Shown here one piece after another: positions 53,614 to 61,507 of a DNA stretch of 64,000 nt. The stretch is from Cohnella phaseoli (lineage in GTDB: Bacteria > Bacillota > Bacilli > Paenibacillales > Paenibacillaceae): positions 62,001-126,000 of the forward strand of contig NZ_QRDZ01000008.1 of assembly GCF_003386235.1 (NCBI RefSeq). Reading direction: 5' to 3'. The notes below the pieces were generated by a model. It had not been told where the DNA came from and made no database searches. It saw nothing but the letters and a program-made list of their open reading frames with translations. The translations under genes were made by a program, and so were the position numbers. The first letter of the stretch is position 1; every line of letters begins with the position of its first letter.

Positions 53614-53874
53614 GAAATCAAAGGGTACCATCGAGAGTTCCATGGAGTCTCGTGGACGCAACAAAGTCTCAACCGTGTGGTCTCATCGTATCCTCTATGA
53701 CATCGACCGGATAACGATCTTTGGAAATCCGTTATGGCCACGAAAATATCAATAATGGATGCTTCATTTAGTTCGCTTTTTTCGGAGTGGGTAGTCGTCC
53801 GTTTGAAGCCGAGGTACCGAATCACCTCATGTGGAATATAACTGTATTCAAACACTGTTAGTTGTTACCGAATA

Positions 53875-53910
53875 CAAAAAAACTGGCGACTGTTGAATAC
53901 AGGCGCCAGC
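53875..53910 (-). terminator. Intrinsic terminator of first SLH gene
   Basis: CTGGCG/CGCCAG stem (53883-53888 with 53904-53909), 15-base loop, then seven T on the minus strand, beginning eight bases past the stop. Confidence 0.8.
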
Positions 53911-53916
53911 AACTTT

Positions 53917-56900
53917 TTACATATACCCTAGCTTGCCGAGCAAACGGCTCAGCATAAGTGCCATTTCAGCACGGGTCGCGGTTTGGTGCGGCTTAAAATT
54001 GCCTACATGGTCGCCTTTAACGATGCCGTAAGCAAGCATTTGCTGCACTGCCTCGGCAGCCCATTTCGACACCTCGCTCGAGTCGTTCAGCAGCGCCGAC
54101 CCATTTTCCAGGGCATTGGAGGCGGAGACGCTATCGTATGCGATCGCTCTCGCAAGGATGACCGCCAGTTCTTCCCTTGTAACAGAATCATTCGGGCGGA
54201 AGCTTCTGTCCTCGTATCCGGTCACCAGCCCGGCCGCTGCTGCGGAAGAAACCGCCGTTTCGTACCATTTCCCCGCAATATCGGATAAAGCTGCGGACTG
54301 AGCCGCCGCGGGGATACCTAGCGCCCTGACCAGCAGCGCTGCTGTCTCCGCTCGCGTTAAGCGTGCATTCGGATCGAAGATGCCCTCTCCTTTTCCTTCA
54401 AAGATGAGCATGGAAGCCAGCTTCTCCGCTTCGTATCTCGCCCAGTGTCCTTGCATATCGGCAAAAGCTTTCCGGTTAACAATATTCACGTACAAGCCGT
54501 CGCTGCTGACGGGAAGCAACGCATAGGCCTTCCCCCCAACATTTTCATATCGGACCGGAACATATTGCAGCTGCCGAAGCTGCTCGTTCCATACCGTTAC
54601 AATTGTATCTGCGTCGGTATTTGGAACCGCAATGCGTCTTTCTACTTTGCTGCCTAATTGGATAATGGCAATTTCAGCCCCGTCGCCATTGCTCATAACA
54701 ATCTTAAACTGAACAGGACCAGACAATAATTCTGCACCCCGGGATTTCAACTCTGTCATTAAAGAAGCATCAGCCTCAATCTCTCCAGCATATATCGCAA
54801 AGTTGAGTTTATCGCCGTCCTTGCCTGCATATTGCTTATCTGCGGCAGCAGCCAGCTCGGAGACAGGCAGCCTCATTGTGCCGCCGGCCGTTGACACTTG
54901 AAACGCAAACGAAGGATTCAACCGGAGCAGTTTGGTTGCCGTTTCTGCGCTCAGCTCGAAATATCCCTTTGCTGTATTCTTAACGACTTCAATCAATCCG
55001 GCTTTCACTTGAGACTGCGTAAGTTTAATTCGTTCCTTCTTATTATTCTCGGCGATGAAATCGATATAAAAGTCCGATTGCGGCTGCTCTGGTTGCTTAG
55101 GTTGCTCGGGCTCTTTAGGCTGTTCAGGCCCCACAACAATTGGATTATTCCTTAAAACAATCAATTGAAACTGGCGGCTGTCCGATTCCAACCCTTTCGT
55201 TACTGTAGCCGTTAACGTAACCGTTTGGTCTCCGGCCCCATAAGATGGCCGTGATACCGAACCATTAGCGGGATTAATCAGCTCCGTTCGACTTGAGGCC
55301 CATGTAATGGCAGAGCCGTTCAACCCTACAGCCGGGAGCGTCAGTCCATTGCGCACTTGCGTTTCGTCATCTCCGGCTGCGTAACCGATCGCAAGCAGCG
55401 CCATATCTCTTGTTATCGCCTCTTTGTCCGTCATATCGGCAGCGATGATCGTTAAATTGTATTGGACGTTATAGGTTGTCTGATTCGCATCAACCTCTGC
55501 TTCCAGCGTTACGGCTGAATCGCCCGCCGAGTAAGCCGGCCGATGCACGGCTCCTGTTGTTGCATCAAGCAAGCTGTTGTCCGAGGACGTCCAGCGGATC
55601 GGACGGCCTGCTGCATCTGTGCCCGGCAGCCCAACATTCGATTTCACCTCGCCAGCCGTCTCTCCTGCGGCAAAGACCGGCTGCGGAGTGGCATAGACAG
55701 TTAACTTGCCTGTGTCGGTTATGAGCTCATAATTGGACAAACGGTTCAACGGATCGAGAAGCTGTGCAGTAATATCATAAACACCTTCAGCGCTAACTAC
55801 CGTAGCCGCCGATTCATACTGTGCAGAGATGGCGTCGCCGGCAACAACGCCTGTAAGGTTGCCGGTTAACTGCGGATTCGCTTTGCCGACCCATCGCGAT
55901 ACCGAATCCGTCGCAACGCGAAGCTCGGCTTTCGTAACCGTCAGCTCGCCTTCCTCAAGGGAAACATGATAGTTACTCAGCATGCCTCCCGGATCGGATA
56001 AGGCCGGAACGATCGGATACAATCCCACCGGGCTTAATACGGCTGCTGCTGTCGAATAGGACGCCAGAATAGCATCTCCATTAACAAGACCGGTGATCGA
56101 ACCGGATAGAGATGGATTGCTTTGCCCATATGCCCGTGATTGATCCGCAGCAGTTACGGTTAAGGGCGCTGGCGTCACAGTTAAAGTGCCCGGCGAGTAG
56201 ATGATTGTGTACTTCGTTGATGTCAAACCGCTGGCTGTTAGGTCATAATTGCCGATTGGGCTGGATGCGTCGGCGTGAGTCGAATACACCGGCTGCCCAA
56301 GCGAGGAGGCCGTGTCCCATGCCATCAGTCCGCCAAAGCTCATTGTGAAATTGCCATTAGACGTTCCATAGGGTCTAGTCGCATTGTTAGGCGTTACAGT
56401 GAGCGTGGCTTTGTTGACCGTAAGCGTCGTTGTCTGCTCCGCCGCAGGGTAAGGGTACGAAGCTGCTGTCGCTACTTTCAGTTCATAGCTGCCCGCAGCT
56501 TGTCTATTTGAATAGCTACCTGAACCATAACCGGCTGCATTCGTCGTTAAGAATCCTACCGAGTTTCCATCAAGGTAGACATTAACTCTCTTTCCTGCAA
56601 GCGGCCCTTCCGGAGTTGTCAGCGTCGCCGATATAGTTACCGTTTGGCCGTATGTACCGGTTATAGGAGAAACGGCCAGCGTAGTCGTATAATCCCTTGG
56701 AGAATCACCGACATAAGTGATAAAGCCCATGTCATAATCAGACCAACTGGAAGAAGTATAAGCTCTTCCTCCTGCATATACGTCGGTCGCATAGAGCTTC
56801 CATGTTGTTTGCGGCGTATCACCGATGGAAGACGTTAAGTGCATCGTATACTGCTGTCCTGCCTGCACCTGTGCCGGCTGATCGAACAAAACGGACAGCC

Positions 56901-57291
56901 AGCCTCCCGGATTGTACGGAATATTGCTACTGCCAAAAGTCGCTGAAGCAAGCGCCGTTCCGGACACGCTTTGTCCTCCATAGATACTGAGCGTAAACAC
57001 AATTCCCGAGCTCCCGTAATCCGCCATATACAAGTCAATTTGATTCAAATAGCCGGACTTACCTGCCGTAAAGCTTTGAGCAAGTCCGTTCGCCCGATAC
57101 GAGCTCCCCGGATCCCCTGCTCCGGATGTTTGGTCAAGCGCATCGGCAGCCACTGCCGATGCAGGCAGCACGGCAAGTATCGGCACAAGCGTAAGTATCA
57201 ATGCCAGTAAAAAGCGGACCATACAAGACGTCGTCCGACCGTAAACTAATTTCTTATTCTCCGTATGTCCCCAATCCATTGTTCTTCTCAT
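53917..57291 (-). CDS. Large surface protein with MBG repeats and SLH anchor
   Basis: The 1124-residue protein has a signal peptide (after about 25 extra residues, near AVA-AD), a beta-rich N-terminal domain, an Ig-like unit, and three MBG-type repeats with TVTPNNATRPYGTSNG, TVTAADQSRAYGQSNPSLSG and VATDSVSRWVGKANPQLTG. Two atrophied Ig-like units, a proline/glutamine/lysine stretch (PEQPKEPEQPKQPEQPQ), and three SLH motifs at the C-end (AFADMQGHWARYEAEKLASM and two more) follow. SLH binds pyruvylated wall polymers, so it is held on the cell surface. An adhesin or S-layer-associated role is likely. Good terminator downstream. Confidence 0.85.
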   Translation of the reverse strand: MRRTMDWGHTENKKLVYGRTTSCMVRFLLALILTLVPILAVLPASAVAADALDQTSGAGDPGSSYRANGLAQSFTAGKSGYLNQIDLYMADYGSSGIVFTLSIYGGQSVSGTALASATFGSSNIPYNPGGWLSVLFDQPAQVQAGQQYTMHLTSSIGDTPQTTWKLYATDVYAGGRAYTSSSWSDYDMGFITYVGDSPRDYTTTLAVSPITGTYGQTVTISATLTTPEGPLAGKRVNVYLDGNSVGFLTTNAAGYGSGSYSNRQAAGSYELKVATAASYPYPAAEQTTTLTVNKATLTVTPNNATRPYGTSNGNFTMSFGGLMAWDTASSLGQPVYSTHADASSPIGNYDLTASGLTSTKYTIIYSPGTLTVTPAPLTVTAADQSRAYGQSNPSLSGSITGLVNGDAILASYSTAAAVLSPVGLYPIVPALSDPGGMLSNYHVSLEEGELTVTKAELRVATDSVSRWVGKANPQLTGNLTGVVAGDAISAQYESAATVVSAEGVYDITAQLLDPLNRLSNYELITDTGKLTVYATPQPVFAAGETAGEVKSNVGLPGTDAAGRPIRWTSSDNSLLDATTGAVHRPAYSAGDSAVTLEAEVDANQTTYNVQYNLTIIAADMTDKEAITRDMALLAIGYAAGDDETQVRNGLTLPAVGLNGSAITWASSRTELINPANGSVSRPSYGAGDQTVTLTATVTKGLESDSRQFQLIVLRNNPIVVGPEQPKEPEQPKQPEQPQSDFYIDFIAENNKKERIKLTQSQVKAGLIEVVKNTAKGYFELSAETATKLLRLNPSFAFQVSTAGGTMRLPVSELAAAADKQYAGKDGDKLNFAIYAGEIEADASLMTELKSRGAELLSGPVQFKIVMSNGDGAEIAIIQLGSKVERRIAVPNTDADTIVTVWNEQLRQLQYVPVRYENVGGKAYALLPVSSDGLYVNIVNRKAFADMQGHWARYEAEKLASMLIFEGKGEGIFDPNARLTRAETAALLVRALGIPAAAQSAALSDIAGKWYETAVSSAAAAGLVTGYEDRSFRPNDSVTREELAVILARAIAYDSVSASNALENGSALLNDSSEVSKWAAEAVQQMLAYGIVKGDHVGNFKPHQTATRAEMALMLSRLLGKLGYM

Positions 57292-57509
57292 TTCCTCTCT
57301 CTCAATGGTTTTCAGTTTATTCTATCGTTACTGCTACTGCGTCAAGTAGCCTATTAAAGATTAATTCCTGAGGGAATTGTAGAATATAGCAAAGCGACAA
57401 CTAACACAAGCACACCTCCACTTTTCATTGTTCAACTCCTTTGTGTTTAAATCATTATAGTTCGACCCCTAAGAGACTGTAATCCTTCTAAAAATGTACT
57501 GCTGATTAA

Positions 57510-57559
57510 ATTTCGCCCTATTTATGGTAGGGTTCACCGTATCATCTATAGGGCGAAAT
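57510..57559. repeat. TTTCGCCC palindromic repeat, copy 3
   Basis: Perfect 12-base arms ATTTCGCCCTAT (57510-57521) and ATAGGGCGAAAT (57548-57559) with a 26-base loop containing GGTAGGGTTCACCGTAT. It lies between the SLH gene start and the 57607 gene; the rest of 57292-57606 shows no gene. Confidence 0.65.
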
Positions 57560-57606
57560 CGAAGGCGCCCGACTGGGTGCCCTCTTTTGCGTAACTATAT
57601 AACCAA

Positions 57607-57792
57607 TCAGGGCCTAGATGCCGGGTGCTCCGTTTCGATTGGCACCCATTTGCATTGCTTCATGAGTTCAATCGCCCTATGTGTCTCTTCGAAGACTTCC
57701 TCGCGCTTCCCATCCGGTACAGGCACTGCCAGCAAGCCTCTGGAGAGCTCCTCCAGTTCGCTCATTCCCTCGAACAGTCGCTTGTCTCGCAT
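57607..57792 (-). CDS. Small hypothetical partner protein
   Basis: From the ATG at 57792, with AAGGAGG about eight bases upstream, it has 61 residues: acidic helices with FEGMSELEELSRGLL and EEVFEETHRAIELMKQ. A longer frame in the same register to 58002 runs through the upstream gene and is not needed. The ATG lies two bases past the stop of 57794-58177, an operon-like pairing. Function unknown. Confidence 0.6.
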   Translation of the reverse strand: MRDKRLFEGMSELEELSRGLLAVPVPDGKREEVFEETHRAIELMKQCKWVPIETEHPASRP

Positions 57793-57793
57793 G

Positions 57794-58177
57794 TCATGTC
57801 CCTCCTTCTTCGAAGTAGGTATCCACCAGTTGCTTCGCCCTTGGCGTCGCAATGAATAGCCGATTTGCTCCCATCGCCTCTGCGCGAAGCGCACGAACGT
57901 AATAATCCACCAATCCCGTGTTCGCGTCGAAGGCAACGCAACCTTCGCATCCCGCCTCGAAGCTACGCTTGCACGCAATGGCAAACAGGTGGGCTCCGAC
58001 ACCTATGAATTCCTGCCGTTCACTTCCAATATTCCACGGCGCGTTCTCGACCAGGTACACTTCCACCCAGCTCACCCTTACGCCGAGGCATACGATCCCT
58101 TGCAAGAAAACACCCCAACCAAATAGAATAGAAGCGCAATAGGAAAGCTGCGATTCGACGAAAACACTCTTCTCCAC
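57794..58177 (-). CDS. GNAT-like protein, N-terminus doubtful
   Basis: Residues about 36-127 read like a compact GNAT-type protein of Bacilli: WVEVYLVENAPWNIGSE, then FIGVGAHLFAIACKRSFEAGCEGCVAFDA (core GVGAHLFAIACK), ending with LFIATPRAKQLVDTYF. The first 35 residues (SYCASILFGWGVFLQGIVCLG) do not look like the family and may be a shifted or replaced start, so the gene may be N-terminally damaged. It is followed by the 61-residue gene in a two-gene unit. Confidence 0.55.
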   Translation of the reverse strand: MEKSVFVESQLSYCASILFGWGVFLQGIVCLGVRVSWVEVYLVENAPWNIGSERQEFIGVGAHLFAIACKRSFEAGCEGCVAFDANTGLVDYYVRALRAEAMGANRLFIATPRAKQLVDTYFEEGGT

Positions 58178-58232
58178 AACCAGCCGGTTATGGGCCGGCT
58201 GGCTCGAAGGAACGCGATGAATGATTACATTG

Positions 58233-61200
58233 TCACTTAAGCGAATCCAACAGCGCCTTCAATTGCGGATTCATCTCCAGCACGTTCAAGATGATCTGCA
58301 GCGCTTCCGCGCGGGTGGCCTTGCCTCCGGGATCGAATTTCCCGTTCCCTTTGCCATTAATGACTCCCGCCTGTGCCTCAGCCATGATCTCTTCGGCCGC
58401 GTAAGAATCCTTCAGATCATTGAAGTTTCCTTTTGTCGTATCCTTCCTCACGTCGGTCAGATTAATGATCCGAGACAGCATGATGACCATTTCCTCGCGC
58501 GTAATCGTGTGATCCGGTCTGAACGTGCCGTCCTTGTAGCCCGTGATTATCCCTGCATAAGCAAGCTTCTTAATAGAGCTGTTCGCCCAATGATTCCCGA
58601 TATCGCTTAATGCTGCGCTCGTCGTGCCGCTGCCTGGCTGGAAGTCGAATACACGGTTCAGCAGCTCTGCAAATTCGGCACGTGTGATCGTACCATCCGC
58701 TCTAAACTTGCCATCCTCGTAGCCTTTCATGAAATGCAGCTTGACGAATAGATGGATCGTCTTCTCCGCCCAGTGCCCTTGGATTTCGGCTAGATCAGCG
58801 TTAAGATTTGCTCGCTTAGCCTCCGCGGCTGCGGCCTCGAACCTTGCGATTAATTCGACTAAGTTAATCATGCTGTCGTTATAGGGATTCACTTCCGGCT
58901 CCGTAGGCACAGGCCCTGTAGGCGCAGGTTCCGGATCAGGCGTTGCGCTTGGCGTTGGCGTCCATGTCCCCCCGCCGCCGGAAGGCGCGCTTGGCGTTAC
59001 CGCATTGGAGGCCACGGAAGCCGCGCTGCTGCCCGCTCCATTAATAGCCTTCACCGTGAACGTATACGCGACTCCGTTGGATAGCCCGGTTACCGTGATC
59101 GGGCTTGATGTCCCCGTTACGGACCTATTCCCCGGCGAGGCCGTCACCTCGTAGTTCATAATCGCGCTCCCTCCATTCGCCGGAGCCGTGAAGCTGACGG
59201 TTGCTTGTCCATTGCCTGCCGTTGCAGTCACGCCCGTTGGCGCCTCCGGAACGGTCCGGGGCGTTGCGCTTACTTCATTGGAAGCTGCGCTATCTCCGGA
59301 TGGATTCATCGCCTTGACGACAAAATAATAGGTAGTCCCATTCGTTAAACCGACGACATCGTACACCGACCCGCTCACCGTAGCCACCGCATCTTTGTAA
59401 CTGTCTGAAGCCGTCCGCTGATATACGGCGTAGCTGACTGACCCATATACCTCGCTCCAGGTCAACCGCACGTGGCTGTCCCCAGCTGTAACCGAATCCA
59501 CAGTTGGCGCAGCAGTGCCAGGCCAAGGAAGCGTGACCGTCGCTCCCGTGATCGGCGACAATCCCGGCGCATCGAAGGCGAGCTGCGCGCCCGTTACCTC
59601 GGCTGCGTTCGTGGCGCCGAGGCCCGTGAAGGTAGCGACGCCCGCGCTTGCCGTCGCCGTTGCCGCTCCCGTTAGCGTCCATCCGCCTGCATCTTTCTTG
59701 GATGCCGTCACAACCGTGCTGCTGTCACCCGTGCTAACATTGCCGTAAGCATCGAGAAGCTTCACAGCGGGCTGTTGCGCGAATGCGCCCCCATTGACGG
59801 TTGGTGCCGCCGCATCTGTAACTATCGCCATCGAAGCCGCGATACCCGCTACCGGCGTGAGGGTTACCATGTTCGTCGCCGGCGTGGCCACGTCAGCCAC
59901 GCTGAACCCGATCGTCTGCAGTGCCGCCTTATTTAACTGCAAATTCGGCGTAGCTACCCCATTCGTGAACGTGACGCTGATCGTGTTCGGACCCGCCGTC
60001 AAGGCCGTCCCGTTAAAGCTGCCGTAAGAGCCGTCCGGCGCTTGTGCGTAGCCGAAGATCGTCACCTCGTGCGCTCCGTTAAACATTGTATTCGTAAGCC
60101 CCTCCGAGTTCTTCACCGTCAGCGTAACCGCATCATCCACTCCGACTCCCGGTGTTGGGTCGGCGATGGCTGCGCTCACGGTATATGGACCAGCGCCAGG
60201 ATAGCTCATTACGGTTGCCTTACCGTTGTGTCCACCATCCATATAGACGACATAAGGGGTGCCGCTGCGGTCTATCGCTATCGATGTATAATTAGACTCA
60301 GCTGCCGAAAAGCCCGCTCCGCCTACAGTCACCCAACTATTGGAGGTTCCATCGTATTTCTTCACCGTTGCTCTACTACCGGCAACTGCTTGATCCCGAT
60401 AGACAATATAGAGAGTTCCACTGCTGTCTATCGCTATCGATGTTTGAGTGGAACTGTAGAAGCTGCCTGCACCGCCTAGGGTCTCCCATTCGCGGGTGGT
60501 TCCATTGTATTTCCTCACGATTGGTGCATAGGAGCCTGCGTATCCGATATAGACTACATAAGGAGTGCCGTTTGCGTCTATTACCATTTTTGACGAAAGA
60601 CCCTTAAGTGTTGAATTAGCCACATTGCCCACGGTCTCCCATTGGCTAGTCGCTCCATTGTATTTAACCACCGATGGATTAGGCTGATCTTGTTGGTGTG
60701 CAAGAACATCATTGACAACATAAGGGGTTCCGTTGCGGTCTATCGCTATCGATGTATTTTTAGCGCCAACTCCTGCGTAGCCCGCACTGCCTACCGGTTC
60801 CCATTCATTAGTGGTTTTATTGTATTTCATCACAATTAACTTATCGTCGTGTTCAACATCCGCATAGGCAATATAAGGGGTGTCGCTGCGGTCTATTGCT
60901 ATGGATGTCCCAGAAGCCATACTTGGTGAAAAGCCCACACCGCCTACAGGTTCCCATTTTCTAGAGGTATCATTGTATTTCATCACCGTTGTCTTAATGC
61001 CGTTTGCATCATCCACATAGCCAACATAAGGGGTGCCGCTGCCGTCTATCGCTATCGACGAAGAATAAACCATACCATCCGAAAAGCTCGCATCGCCTAC
61101 AGTCACCCAACTGTTGGAGGTTCTATCGTATTTCTTCACCGTTACTCTGCCGCCGGTTGTATCCTCCTCATAGACAACATAAGGGGTGCCACTGGGGTCT

Positions 61201-61376
61201 ATCGCTATCGATGTGTTGAGAGCCCCTCCATCCGAGAAGCCCTCATCCCCTACGGCCTGCCAATCCACCGCTGCGGCCGCCTTAACTACCGGCTGCTCCA
61301 TAGGAAGCAGCTGAATGAACAACCCGAAGATCAGCATCCCGATCCAAAGTCTACGATGACGCTTTGCTGCTTTCAT
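58233..61376 (-). CDS. SLH-anchored surface protein with seven-repeat propeller
   Basis: From the ATG at 61376 (GGGAGG upstream) it has 1047 residues. After a signal peptide (cleavage near VKA-AA) come seven repeats of about 48-52 residues, each with W-x-VG, then TSIAIDRSGTPYVVY and a KYNGTT end: a probable seven-bladed propeller (about 35-395). Then two Ig/filamin-like regions, two fibronectin type III domains (LTWSEVYGSVSYAVYQRT; PEAPTGVTATAGNGQATVSF), a glycine/proline linker and three SLH motifs (IQGHWAEKTIHL and following). It should be displayed on the cell wall. Confidence 0.85.
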   Translation of the reverse strand: MKAAKRHRRLWIGMLIFGLFIQLLPMEQPVVKAAAAVDWQAVGDEGFSDGGALNTSIAIDPSGTPYVVYEEDTTGGRVTVKKYDRTSNSWVTVGDASFSDGMVYSSSIAIDGSGTPYVGYVDDANGIKTTVMKYNDTSRKWEPVGGVGFSPSMASGTSIAIDRSDTPYIAYADVEHDDKLIVMKYNKTTNEWEPVGSAGYAGVGAKNTSIAIDRNGTPYVVNDVLAHQQDQPNPSVVKYNGATSQWETVGNVANSTLKGLSSKMVIDANGTPYVVYIGYAGSYAPIVRKYNGTTREWETLGGAGSFYSSTQTSIAIDSSGTLYIVYRDQAVAGSRATVKKYDGTSNSWVTVGGAGFSAAESNYTSIAIDRSGTPYVVYMDGGHNGKATVMSYPGAGPYTVSAAIADPTPGVGVDDAVTLTVKNSEGLTNTMFNGAHEVTIFGYAQAPDGSYGSFNGTALTAGPNTISVTFTNGVATPNLQLNKAALQTIGFSVADVATPATNMVTLTPVAGIAASMAIVTDAAAPTVNGGAFAQQPAVKLLDAYGNVSTGDSSTVVTASKKDAGGWTLTGAATATASAGVATFTGLGATNAAEVTGAQLAFDAPGLSPITGATVTLPWPGTAAPTVDSVTAGDSHVRLTWSEVYGSVSYAVYQRTASDSYKDAVATVSGSVYDVVGLTNGTTYYFVVKAMNPSGDSAASNEVSATPRTVPEAPTGVTATAGNGQATVSFTAPANGGSAIMNYEVTASPGNRSVTGTSSPITVTGLSNGVAYTFTVKAINGAGSSAASVASNAVTPSAPSGGGGTWTPTPSATPDPEPAPTGPVPTEPEVNPYNDSMINLVELIARFEAAAAEAKRANLNADLAEIQGHWAEKTIHLFVKLHFMKGYEDGKFRADGTITRAEFAELLNRVFDFQPGSGTTSAALSDIGNHWANSSIKKLAYAGIITGYKDGTFRPDHTITREEMVIMLSRIINLTDVRKDTTKGNFNDLKDSYAAEEIMAEAQAGVINGKGNGKFDPGGKATRAEALQIILNVLEMNPQLKALLDSLK

Positions 61377-61415
61377 TGTTATTCCTCCCTCGTTAGGTCT
61401 ATATGACATACAAAA

Positions 61416-61466
61416 ATCTCCTATATTTCGCTCTTTGCCATTAGCATAGAGCGAAATATAGGAGAT
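61416..61466 (-). terminator. 19-base perfect inverted repeat between LuxR and SLH genes
   Basis: ATCTCCTATATTTCGCTCT (61416-61434) and its exact complement (61448-61466), 13-base loop, with TTTTTG after it on the minus strand. It ends 40 bases before the SLH start, so it may be the terminator of the LuxR gene or a leader element of the SLH gene. Confidence 0.7.
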
Positions 61467-61507
61467 TGTAGTCCTACGAAAGTCGTACGTCCGAAAAAAA
61501 TAAATGA

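Noticed and set aside
53592..53855. 87-codon minus-strand open frame starting MFEYSYIPHEVIRYLGF
   Set aside because: It runs into a copy of the dispersed palindromic repeat, has no recognisable domain and a proline/cysteine/arginine-rich end unlike real genes here. Could be coding debris, but I cannot support it.
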